NCBI GenBank assembly: GCA_018222695.1
Contig: JAAEZV010000041.1
Location: 1-10,417, forward strand
Direction: 5' to 3'
DNA from: Gammaproteobacteria bacterium
Lineage (GTDB): Bacteria > Pseudomonadota > Gammaproteobacteria > Pseudomonadales > Halieaceae
DNA: 10,417 nucleotides
The position numbers and the translations under genes are program-made. Below the pieces are notes generated by a model. That model had not been told where the DNA came from. It saw nothing but the letters and a program-made list of their open reading frames with translations, and searched no databases. Positions 1 through 6,600 of the stretch are shown here, piece after piece. Position 1 is the stretch's first letter. Every line of letters begins with the position of its first letter.

Positions 1-1
1 G

Positions 2-709
2 GTGAACACACAACTCGGCACTGCCGCTATTGAGTGGCGCTATTTGCGGCCACAACATTTAATACAGACACCGCCTCCAGCACGCCAAAAGAAAGCAGGC
101 CGGCGCGCATCAATGCGAGACTCACGGCCAGAGGCCACTACTTTCAAAGTGTTTTCCGACATCGCACAACACAATGCGAAGCTCTGGTTCGAGCTATCTT
201 GTTTACAACTGGACACGTGGTCACTGCCCGAGAATATCGAAGGGATCTCGCTGGTCGTGGATCAACTTCAGGAGGCGGCTGTCGCGCCGCAGGATTTATT
301 TCATACCGGGGTCACGACGGCATCACGGCATGAGCTGGTTGACCGCCTGCGCAGTAGACTGGGATTACAGGCTGTCGGCTATCTCGATTGCCGTTATGAG
401 CACCTCCCGGAAAATGCCGTATTGGAGACGCATACGCTGAGCACCCGGGAAGACCGTGATAGCGACGCTTTAGGGCAGCGCCCATTCTGGTTGTTACCGA
501 CACCACAGCCCATTCATCAGGATACCGAGCGGCTGTACTGGAATGGACCGCTCGATGTCCTCCATGGTCCGGAGCGGATTGAGGACCAGTGGTGGACTAC
601 CCCTGTCAGCCGGGATTACTACATCGCCCAAACACGCCAGAAACAGCCCGTCTGGATCTATCAGGACCGGCACAATCGCCGCTGGTATCTACATGGGCTT
701 TTTGCCTAA
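2..709 (+). CDS. imuB: ImuB, inactive Y-family polymerase homologue of the SOS mutasome (C-terminal part, 5' end outside window)
   Basis: ImuB is the adaptor of the DNA-damage-inducible mutasome. It is related to Y-family polymerases but catalytically inactive, and it brings the error-prone polymerase DnaE2 to the sliding clamp. Only the last 235 residues are here. The reading frame is open to the window edge, and a full ImuB is usually over 450 residues, so the GTG at position 2 is probably not the start. Family signatures seen in the fragment are RPFWLLP (residues 160-166), GPERIEDQWW (189-198), RDYYIA (204-209) and the terminal WYLHGLFA (228-235). Residues 46-100 fit the little-finger-like region. 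The QDLF at 97-100 could be a clamp-binding peptide, but this is a guess. Residues 1-43 fit the family poorly (see findings). dnaE2 lies downstream on the same strand, separated by a lipocalin gene on the other strand. Family assignment is firm; intactness of the gene is not shown. Confidence 0.87.
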   Translation: MNTQLGTAAIEWRYLRPQHLIQTPPPARQKKAGRRASMRDSRPEATTFKVFSDIAQHNAKLWFELSCLQLDTWSLPENIEGISLVVDQLQEAAVAPQDLFHTGVTTASRHELVDRLRSRLGLQAVGYLDCRYEHLPENAVLETHTLSTREDRDSDALGQRPFWLLPTPQPIHQDTERLYWNGPLDVLHGPERIEDQWWTTPVSRDYYIAQTRQKQPVWIYQDRHNRRWYLHGLFA

Positions 710-800
710 CGCCGGCGCGCTTCACTGTCGCATGCAGCCGAAAGTGCTGACTTCAGCGGCCCTCGTCACGACGTTTTATTCCCGCCTGACGATCAGCTCT

Positions 801-1358
801 CTATCGGCTCGCTACATCCTCAGAGGCATTATCCAGCCAGATGAGCTCATCCGGATCGAAGCCCAGCTCGGTTATGCGCTGTAAAAACTGCGCTCGTAAC
901 GCTTCGCTGACCTGGGGCGTTCGCGCGAGAAACCATAAATAACTGCGGTTGAAACCCGAGACAAAGGCGTAGTCGTAGTTCTCACCCAGTTCAAAGACCA
1001 CGTAGCTGCCATAGAAGGGACCAAAGAAAGACACCTTCAGGTGCGCGATGTCGGGAGATTGCACAAAGCGTGCAACGCCTTCCGCCTCGCGCCACTCGCC
1101 TTCCTCCTGATCGAATCCACGATTCAACACCGCAATGCTGCCGTCGGAGTTCACGTCGTAAGTTGCGCTGACTTCGCTCAGACCATGCTCAAAACTGTGG
1201 TCCAGCCGAGCAATTTCGTACCAGGTACCGAGATACCGGTTTTGATCAAACCCGGTAACAGGATCAACCCCCTCAGGTACACCGGTACAAGCCAGCAACC
1301 ATAAAGAGAGCACGCCAATCAGGACATATTGGCCGCGGCGTCGGTCAATTACTTTCAT
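801..1358 (-). CDS. blc: Blc-type lipocalin, outer-membrane lipoprotein
   Basis: Bacterial lipocalin of 185 residues, close to the length of E. coli Blc. These are lipid-anchored, eight-stranded beta-barrel proteins of the outer membrane that bind fatty acids or lysophospholipids. The N terminus is a lipoprotein signal: positive residues (RRR at 6-8), a hydrophobic stretch (10-23) and the lipobox LLAC with Cys24 as lipidation site. Residue 25 is Thr, not Asp, which suggests sorting to the outer membrane. The lipocalin signature GTWYEIAR is at 44-51, and the C-terminal motif YDYAFVSGFNRSYLWFLART is also typical of the family. The ATG start is supported by AGGAG six bases upstream (plus-strand 1365-1369). 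The gene sits between imuB and dnaE2 in the opposite orientation. It converges on imuB and diverges from dnaE2, and its start is 115 bp from the LexA box of dnaE2. A role in the SOS response is not shown. Confidence 0.93.
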   Translation of the reverse strand: MKVIDRRRGQYVLIGVLSLWLLACTGVPEGVDPVTGFDQNRYLGTWYEIARLDHSFEHGLSEVSATYDVNSDGSIAVLNRGFDQEEGEWREAEGVARFVQSPDIAHLKVSFFGPFYGSYVVFELGENYDYAFVSGFNRSYLWFLARTPQVSEALRAQFLQRITELGFDPDELIWLDNASEDVASR

Positions 1359-1413
1359 GCTCCACTCCTGTGTCCGCTCACCTTCTGCTCGCTCCGTCAG
1401 CGGCGCCTAGAAA

Positions 1414-1431
1414 AAATAGTCTACGCTATTT
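1414..1431. promoter_or_regulatory. Perfect 6-bp inverted repeat, possible operator between blc and dnaE2
   Basis: AAATAG (1414-1419) and CTATTT (1426-1431) form a perfect palindrome with a six-base spacer, in an AT-rich patch of an otherwise GC-rich divergent intergenic region. Position and symmetry suit a regulator site or part of the blc promoter, 56 bp before the blc start. No known operator is recognised, and a 12-base match of AT-rich sequence could arise by chance. Confidence 0.25.
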
Positions 1432-1442
1432 CACCGCGACGC

Positions 1443-1472
1443 TTTTCAGGGCAGCCCGCACACCGTTAGAAT
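1443..1472 (+). promoter_or_regulatory. Candidate sigma70 promoter of dnaE2
   Basis: A -10-like TAGAAT (1467-1472, five of six consensus bases) lies 18 bases after a weak -35-like TTTTCA (1443-1448). Transcription would start near 1479, inside the LexA box, so bound LexA would block it. A TATACA at 1483-1488 is an alternative -10 and would start RNA almost at the start codon. Neither was tested. Confidence 0.4.
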
Positions 1473-1473
1473 A

Positions 1474-1489
1474 CTGTTTATTTATACAG
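1474..1489 (+). promoter_or_regulatory. LexA (SOS) box of dnaE2
   Basis: The site reads CTGTTTATTTATACAG, matching the gammaproteobacterial LexA consensus CTGT-N8-ACAG. The flanking bases extend the symmetry to TACTGT...ACAGTA (1472-1491), a perfect six-base dyad on each side with an AT-only centre. It ends eight bases before the dnaE2 start codon and overlaps the candidate promoter, the expected position for a repressor site. It indicates that dnaE2 is derepressed by RecA-driven LexA cleavage after DNA damage. It could also affect the divergent blc gene, but that is inference. Confidence 0.9.
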
Positions 1490-1497
1490 TATTTATT

Positions 1498-4400
1498 GTG
1501 TACGCCGAACTGCATTGCCTGACCCACTACAGCTTTTTACGCGGCGCCTCGGCACCTGAGGAACTCATCGGCCGCGCAGCCAGCTGTGGCTATCACGCAC
1601 TGGCCATTACCGACGAGTGCTCGCTGGCAGGGGTTGTTAAGGCACACGTCGCCGCCAAAGAGCTGGGGCTTAAGCTGATTGTGGGTAGCGAATTCACGCT
1701 GACCGAAGGTATTCGCCTGATTGCACTGGTCCCCAGCCGCGAGGCATATGGGGAACTCTCGGGGCTCATCAGTCGCGCGCGCCGCCGCAGCGGAAAAGGG
1801 CAATATCGCGTGCATCTGCGCGACGTGATCTTTCACCTCAAACGCTGCCTGCTCATCCTGTTGCCGGATGACACCGACAAGCAGGCCGTTCATCTCCAGC
1901 AACTGGCAAGGCGGTGCAAAGGGCGGGTCTGGATCGGTATCAGCAGGTTGCTGGGGAATGATGAATGGCGCCGCTTCAAACACCGCTATCACATAGCACA
2001 AAACCTTCAGGTACCGATGGTGGCCTGTGGCGAAGTGCAAATGCACAGCGCCAAACGCAAGGCGCTACATGATGTGCTGACGGCGATCAGACTCCAGACT
2101 CCAGTACAGCAACTAGGACACCGCCGGCTGATCAATAGCCAGCAGCATCTGCGCACACTGGATACCTTGCACTCGCTCTACCCCGAAACACTCATCAGCG
2201 AGACGCGTGATATCGCTGACCGCTGCCAGTTCAGTCTTGATGAGCTGCGCTATGAGTATCCGGAAGAGGTCGTACCGTCACACCACACTGCCAACAGTTA
2301 TCTGCGACAGGAAGTCGCGGCCGGCGCCAGATTGCGCTGGCCAGAGGGCGTGCCGGAGGGCATCCAGACGCGCATCCATCAGGAACTCGATCTGATTAGC
2401 GAGCTGTCGTACGAGTACTACTTTTTGACCGTCTACGACATTGTCCAGTTTGCCAAGTCACGCCATATCCTCTGTCAGGGCAGAGGCTCTGCTGCCAACT
2501 CCGTCGTGTGCTACTGCCTGCACATCACCGAAGTCTCCCCGGAGCAGGTCTCGCTGCTATTCGAGCGATTTATCTCGCGGGAGCGGGATGAGCCACCTGA
2601 TATTGATGTGGACTTCGAGCATGAACGGCGCGAGGAAGTGATTCAGTACATCTATGAAAAGTACAGCCGTCGCCGCGCGGCGCTGGCCGCAACGGTGATC
2701 ACCTACCGGTCGCGCAGCGCGGTCCGGGATGTCGGCAAAGCCATGGGATTTGATGCCAGCTTTATCGATGAACTGGCGAGCTCTCTGGCCTGGTGGAATC
2801 GGGAGCGAGAACTGACCAACCGCTTTCAACAACAGGGCCTGGCACGATCTGAACAACTGGCAGACCACTTTATGACTAGGGTTCAGGAAATTCTGGGCTT
2901 CCCCCGCCATCTCTCCCAGCATGTGGGTGGATTTGTCATCAGCCGTGGGCCGATTTCGAATCTGGTACCCGTTGAAAATGCCAGCATGCCTGACCGCACG
3001 GTTATCCAGTGGGATAAAGAAGATATCGAGGCGTTGGGGCTATTGAAGGTCGATATTCTCGCCCTCGGCATGCTGTCAGCCATTCGCAAAAGCCTCGACA
3101 TGATCAGCCGGGATCATCCTGATATCCGCCGCATACAGGATATTCCCAAAGAAGATGCCGCCACCTACAGAATGCTGCAAAAGGCCGACTCTCTCGGTGT
3201 GTTTCAGATCGAGTCGCGCGCGCAAATGTCGATGCTGCCACGACTGAAACCCGCCTGCTTTTACGACCTGGTGATCGAGATCGCCATTGTTCGGCCCGGC
3301 CCGATTCAGGGCGATATGGTGCACCCCTACCTACGCCGCAAGGCCGGACTGGAAGCAATCAACTACCCCAACAAGGACATTGAGTCGGTCCTGTCGCGCA
3401 CATTGGGTGTACCGATTTTTCAGGAACAGGTGATTCGCCTGGCCATGGTGGCTGCAGGGTTCACCGGAGGGGAAGCCGATGCTCTGAGACGCGCCATCAG
3501 CAACTGGGGCAAGAACAGCAAACTCCTCAGCTTCGAGCACAAGCTCAAGCAAGGCATGATCAACAAGGGCTACACCGCAGATTTTGCAGATCGGTTGTTC
3601 AATCAGATCAAAGGATTCGGCGGTTATGGCTTTCCGGAATCGCACTCGGCGAGCTTTGCTCTGCTCGCCTATGTCTCTGCCTGGCTCAAATGCCATCACC
3701 CCGCCGCTTTCTATGTCGGGCTGCTCAACAGTCAACCAATGGGCTTTTATTCGCCATCACAACTGATACAGGATGCGCGACGACATCACATCATGGTCTT
3801 ACCCGTCGATGTGAATCACAGCAGTTGGGACCATCAGATCCTGTCTTCAGCGGACCAGCAGCAACCACCCATCAGACTGGGATTGAGATTGATCAAAGGG
3901 CTGAGTGAGGCAGCAGGCCAGCGTGTTCACGCGGCACAGCGTCTGCGCCCCTTTGCCAACGTCGCTGACCTGCGCCAACGCGCCTGCCTCGATCGCGGCG
4001 ACATGGAAGCGCTCGCCGCCGCTGATGCACTCTCGGGTATCAGTGGCAATCGTTATCAATCCCACTGGCAAACCATGGCACTGGAAGATCATCGCCCGTT
4101 GCTGCCGAACGAAGGTGCAGTGCAGCGCTCTCAGGACGATGCGGCCGTCACGGCTGCGCCCACGCTCCCCGAGGATGTTATCGCCGATTATCAAAGCACC
4201 GGACTGACCCTCAGGTCACATCCCCTGTCCTTGCTGCGCCACCAACCCCCCTTTGACCGATGCCGGCGGCAAACGGAGCTTGAGACGCTGGGTAATCATC
4301 GCTTTGTACGAGTAGCCGGGCTGGTCACCTGCCGGCAACGTCCGGGCACCGCTTCAGGCGTGGTGTTTCTGACTCTGGAAGATGAGACAGGCAATATCAA

Positions 4401-4581
4401 CGTGATCGTCTGGCCAGCGATTCAGGAGCGCTACCGACAAAGCCTGATGACCGCCCGATTACTGTTAGTCAAAGGCACGGTGGAATCTCGCGACGGCGTG
4501 ACGCATGTGATTGCCGGCACACTGGAAGACTGCAGCGATCACTTGAGCGCTTTGGCTGTGCAATCCCGGGACTTTCACTGA
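1498..4581 (+). CDS. dnaE2: Error-prone DNA polymerase III alpha-type subunit DnaE2 (ImuC)
   Basis: C-family DNA polymerase of 1027 residues that copies past DNA lesions with low fidelity during the SOS response, acting with ImuA/ImuB. The N-terminal PHP domain begins at once with YAELHCLTHYSFLRGAS, the usual DnaE2 start. This fixes the GTG at 1498 as the initiator although no Shine-Dalgarno sequence precedes it. The palm carries PDIDVDFE (367-374) with catalytic D370 and D372, and the third aspartate D519 in LLKVDILALG; by alignment these match E. coli alpha D401, D403 and D555. GFPESH is at 711-716. A helix-hairpin-helix region follows around 800-850, and an OB fold at about 935-1010. The protein ends SRDFH as DnaE2 proteins do, without the long tau-binding tail of replicative DnaE. 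All catalytic residues are present, so it is probably active. A LexA box lies directly upstream. It is not contiguous with imuB, because blc intervenes on the opposite strand. Confidence 0.96.
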   Translation: MYAELHCLTHYSFLRGASAPEELIGRAASCGYHALAITDECSLAGVVKAHVAAKELGLKLIVGSEFTLTEGIRLIALVPSREAYGELSGLISRARRRSGKGQYRVHLRDVIFHLKRCLLILLPDDTDKQAVHLQQLARRCKGRVWIGISRLLGNDEWRRFKHRYHIAQNLQVPMVACGEVQMHSAKRKALHDVLTAIRLQTPVQQLGHRRLINSQQHLRTLDTLHSLYPETLISETRDIADRCQFSLDELRYEYPEEVVPSHHTANSYLRQEVAAGARLRWPEGVPEGIQTRIHQELDLISELSYEYYFLTVYDIVQFAKSRHILCQGRGSAANSVVCYCLHITEVSPEQVSLLFERFISRERDEPPDIDVDFEHERREEVIQYIYEKYSRRRAALAATVITYRSRSAVRDVGKAMGFDASFIDELASSLAWWNRERELTNRFQQQGLARSEQLADHFMTRVQEILGFPRHLSQHVGGFVISRGPISNLVPVENASMPDRTVIQWDKEDIEALGLLKVDILALGMLSAIRKSLDMISRDHPDIRRIQDIPKEDAATYRMLQKADSLGVFQIESRAQMSMLPRLKPACFYDLVIEIAIVRPGPIQGDMVHPYLRRKAGLEAINYPNKDIESVLSRTLGVPIFQEQVIRLAMVAAGFTGGEADALRRAISNWGKNSKLLSFEHKLKQGMINKGYTADFADRLFNQIKGFGGYGFPESHSASFALLAYVSAWLKCHHPAAFYVGLLNSQPMGFYSPSQLIQDARRHHIMVLPVDVNHSSWDHQILSSADQQQPPIRLGLRLIKGLSEAAGQRVHAAQRLRPFANVADLRQRACLDRGDMEALAAADALSGISGNRYQSHWQTMALEDHRPLLPNEGAVQRSQDDAAVTAAPTLPEDVIADYQSTGLTLRSHPLSLLRHQPPFDRCRRQTELETLGNHRFVRVAGLVTCRQRPGTASGVVFLTLEDETGNINVIVWPAIQERYRQSLMTARLLLVKGTVESRDGVTHVIAGTLEDCSDHLSALAVQSRDFH

Positions 4582-4620
4582 CAGCGCAGTTCCACTACCC
4601 GCGTTCTGAGCGCGGCGCTG
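4582..4620 (+). terminator. Stem-loop directly after dnaE2, terminator-like without U-tract
   Basis: CAGCGC (4582-4587) pairs with GCGCTG (4615-4620). Inside it CGCG (4600-4603) pairs with CGCG (4611-4614) around a seven-base loop, leaving a bulge on the 5' side. The structure begins on the base after the dnaE2 stop codon. No T-run follows, so it is not a canonical Rho-independent terminator. It may protect the RNA 3' end or assist another form of termination. Confidence 0.35.
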
Positions 4621-4645
4621 ACACATCACAGAAGACTTTCACAAC

Positions 4646-4662
4646 TTAGCGTAACGCGCTAA
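4646..4662. other. Small perfect stem-loop overlapping the stop codon of the CPXCG gene
   Basis: TTAGCG (4646-4651) and CGCTAA (4657-4662) are perfectly complementary around a five-base loop. The 3' arm contains the TAG stop of the minus-strand CPXCG gene. No T-run follows on either strand. It may be a weak two-way end structure between convergent genes, or chance. Confidence 0.25.
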
Positions 4663-4856
4663 TCGACGTCAGATCGGACCTCGGCTTCCAGCCATCCACC
4701 CGCATCCTCACGAAGGAAAAACTCAATCGGCCGGCAGCACACCTGGCAATCTTCGATGTACTCCGCGCCCACGTCTTCAGGGTTTAAGAGCACCTCAATC
4801 GACTCGCCGCAGTAAGGACAATAAATGCTGCTCTCCTGCAGCCCGGGCGCGGTCAT
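4659..4856 (-). CDS. CPXCG motif-containing cysteine-rich protein (small zinc-ribbon-like)
   Basis: A 65-residue protein of the widespread CPXCG cysteine-rich family, whose function is not established. Two cysteine pairs are visible: C13-P-Y-C16-G and C37-Q-V-C40, with an extra C41. IEDCQVCCRPI (34-44) is highly typical of the family. The spacing suggests a bound zinc ion, which is inference. It has no signal peptide or membrane segment, so it is probably cytoplasmic. The tail is acidic. The ATG lies six bases after the stop of the upstream monooxygenase gene. No Shine-Dalgarno sequence precedes it, so translation is probably coupled to the end of that gene. The amino end is slightly longer than usual for the family (12 residues before the first cysteine), so the true start could be a little further in. 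Confidence 0.88.
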   Translation of the reverse strand: MTAPGLQESSIYCPYCGESIEVLLNPEDVGAEYIEDCQVCCRPIEFFLREDAGGWLEAEVRSDVD

Positions 4857-4862
4857 GGAGGG

Positions 4863-6401
4863 CTAGCTGGCCTCCTGAAGCACTGCCGTTTCGGCCACCA
4901 CACCTGCACGTTCCAGCACTAGCTCGTCATCTTGAAGGGGGTCATCGCGGAACATTTTGCGATCCTTGCGATAGTTCTGCGGGTTCATCCAGGGCATCTG
5001 ATCGCCCTGTTTGGGGAAGCGGTGCATCACCCGCTGCATGTACCCGGCGGAGAAGTCATCAATCCAGAAACGCTGGCTCATGGAGTCGGCCAGCTCATCT
5101 GCAATACGCGGCGTCGCTGTGGTCATACCTGTCGTGCGCATGTGGTTCAGCAAACGACAGACCCAGGTCGCTATCAAATCCGCACGCAGCGTCCAGGACG
5201 CGTTGATATAGCCGAAGGTGTGCACCATGTTGGGGATGTTGGAACACATCATGCCCTTGTAGGTCCATTCGTTGGCAAAGTCGATCGCCTCACCGTCGAG
5301 GGTAAATTCCGCGCCGCCGAGCACGACCAATTCCAGCCCTGTCGCGCAAACAATAATGTCGGCGTCGAGGTGCGCACCGGAGGCCAGCTGCACACCGTTT
5401 TCCGTGATCTTCTCAATGTGATCGGTGACCACCGAGGCCTTGCCTGACTGAATCGCACGGAACAGATCGTCATCCGGCACCAGACACAGACGCTGATCCC
5501 ACGGGTTGTAGCGCGGAGTAAAGTGCTTCTCAACATCGACCAATTCACCGATTTCTGCCCGGACTTTTTTCAGCAGCGAGCGCTTGAGGACCCCCGGGGC
5601 GATGCGCGACAGACCGTACATCCACTGCTGCCAGAGCGTGTTTCGCCATCTGACGAGGTCGTAGGCCAGCTTGGGGGGTAAAACCCGACGCAACCAATTG
5701 GCGAGGCCATCAATGGACGGCCTCGAGACCACATACGTCGGGGAGCGCTGCAGCATCGTGATATGCGAAGCCTGCCGCGCCATATTGGGTACCAGCGTCA
5801 TCGCCGTAGCACCTGAACCGATTACAACGACTTTTTTGTCCGCGTGATCAAGGCTGTCCGGCCAAAACTGGGGATGGATCCACTCCCCCCTGAAGGCCGC
5901 CTTGCCCTCAAAGTCTGGCTCGTAGCCCTGATCGTAGCTGTAATACCCGGCACACATCAGAAGGAAACCGCAACGATAGCGCCTGACGCCTTCTGGAGTC
6001 TCGACGGTCAGCTGCCACTGACTTCGTTCGCTGCACCAGTCAGCAGCGATCAATTTTTGGCTGAAACGAATACGTTCGCGAATGCGGTGCTCGTCGGCCG
6101 TCTCATTCACGTAACTGAGAATCGAAGGGCCGTCTGCGATACTTTTTTCGGCTTCCCAGGGTTTGAAATCGTATCCCAGGGTATGCATGTCACTGTCAGA
6201 GCGAATGCCGGGATAACGAAACAGGTCCCAGGTACCCCCGATCGCTTCGCGTCGCTCCAGCAAAATGAAGTCGCGATCCGGGCAATCTCGCTGGAGCCGC
6301 ACCGCGGTACCAATTCCTGAGAGGCCCGCGCCGATGATGATAACGTCGAAAGCCTCAGCGTCCATCTCTTGGACTGGAGGAATATCAACCGTCGAATTCA
6401 T
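4863..6401 (-). CDS. EthA-like flavoprotein Baeyer-Villiger monooxygenase
   Basis: FAD- and NADPH-dependent monooxygenase of 512 residues that would insert one oxygen atom into a ketone (giving an ester) or oxidise a sulfur or nitrogen compound; the substrate is unknown. The FAD Rossmann motif GAGLSG is at 24-29, the NADPH Rossmann motif GSGATA at 195-200, and the BVMO fingerprint F-x-G-x-x-x-H-x-x-x-W-P is complete at 170-181. Conserved stretches such as GGTWDLFRYPGIRSDSDM (55-72) and NPWDQRLCLVP closely resemble what I recall of Mycobacterium tuberculosis EthA (about 489 residues). An ATG 15 codons upstream (6446) is open in frame, but AAGGAG at 6408-6413, six bases ahead of 6401, supports the start given here. 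The gene is followed at six bases by the CPXCG gene, probably cotranscribed. It lies 188 bp after argG, which ends in a likely terminator. No regulator is adjacent. Class is firm; physiological role is open. Confidence 0.94.
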   Translation of the reverse strand: MNSTVDIPPVQEMDAEAFDVIIIGAGLSGIGTAVRLQRDCPDRDFILLERREAIGGTWDLFRYPGIRSDSDMHTLGYDFKPWEAEKSIADGPSILSYVNETADEHRIRERIRFSQKLIAADWCSERSQWQLTVETPEGVRRYRCGFLLMCAGYYSYDQGYEPDFEGKAAFRGEWIHPQFWPDSLDHADKKVVVIGSGATAMTLVPNMARQASHITMLQRSPTYVVSRPSIDGLANWLRRVLPPKLAYDLVRWRNTLWQQWMYGLSRIAPGVLKRSLLKKVRAEIGELVDVEKHFTPRYNPWDQRLCLVPDDDLFRAIQSGKASVVTDHIEKITENGVQLASGAHLDADIIVCATGLELVVLGGAEFTLDGEAIDFANEWTYKGMMCSNIPNMVHTFGYINASWTLRADLIATWVCRLLNHMRTTGMTTATPRIADELADSMSQRFWIDDFSAGYMQRVMHRFPKQGDQMPWMNPQNYRKDRKMFRDDPLQDDELVLERAGVVAETAVLQEAS

Positions 6402-6407
6402 AACCTT

Positions 6408-6413
6408 CTCCTT
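6408..6413 (-). promoter_or_regulatory. Ribosome binding site fixing the monooxygenase start
   Basis: AAGGAG on the minus strand, six bases ahead of the ATG at 6401. It favours this codon over the in-frame ATG at 6446. I see no convincing -35/-10 pair between here and the argG terminator. Confidence 0.75.
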
Positions 6414-6522
6414 ACCGGTCCCTGCCGGCAGCCGCGCAGACCACATGACGCCCGCGCTTTGCTACCAGACAGGGCCACAGCGAGCACCCTGCGGTGCCAC
6501 ACCACTTTACACCCTTTTCGAA

Positions 6523-6549
6523 GAGCCAGCGCCGGGTGCGCACAGGCTC
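6523..6549 (-). other. Second stem-loop downstream of argG
   Basis: GAGCC (6523-6527) pairs with GGCTC (6545-6549), and inside it GCGC (6529-6532) pairs with GCGC (6538-6541) around a five-base loop, with a small internal loop between the stems. It follows the main argG terminator-like hairpin on the minus strand. Only two T's come after it, so it is at best a back-up terminator or a leader structure of the monooxygenase transcript. Confidence 0.25.
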
Positions 6550-6560
6550 AGAAGAGTCTC

Positions 6561-6600
6561 CAAAGAATCAGCAGTGCCAGGCAGGGGGACTACTGATTCT
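6561..6600 (-). terminator. Terminator-like hairpin at the end of argG, containing its stop codon
   Basis: The minus strand can form a 12-bp stem: arms at 6589-6600 and 6564-6575, a 13-base loop, and one position that is a G-U wobble in the minus-strand RNA but a C-A mismatch on the plus strand. The structure is therefore more stable as the end of the argG message. The TAG stop of argG (6590-6592) lies in the 5' arm. The bases after the stem read TTGG, with TTCTTT spanning the stem end, so the U-tract is short and interrupted. Confidence 0.6.

Noticed and set aside
737..780. Possible terminator after imuB (GCTG/CAGC hairpin and TTTTATT)
   Set aside because: The 4-bp stem is short and lies about 16 bases before the T-run; a closer CGT/ACG stem has only three pairs. 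Not enough for a terminator call.
4815..4840. Non-standard ATT start for the CPXCG gene behind an internal CAGGAG
   Set aside because: It would leave only two residues before the first cysteine, shorter than family members; the ATG fits better.
6402..6446. Upstream ATG at 6446 as start of the monooxygenase
   Set aside because: The ATG at 6401 has a well-placed AAGGAG and gives a length near that of EthA; the extra 15 residues carry no family signal.
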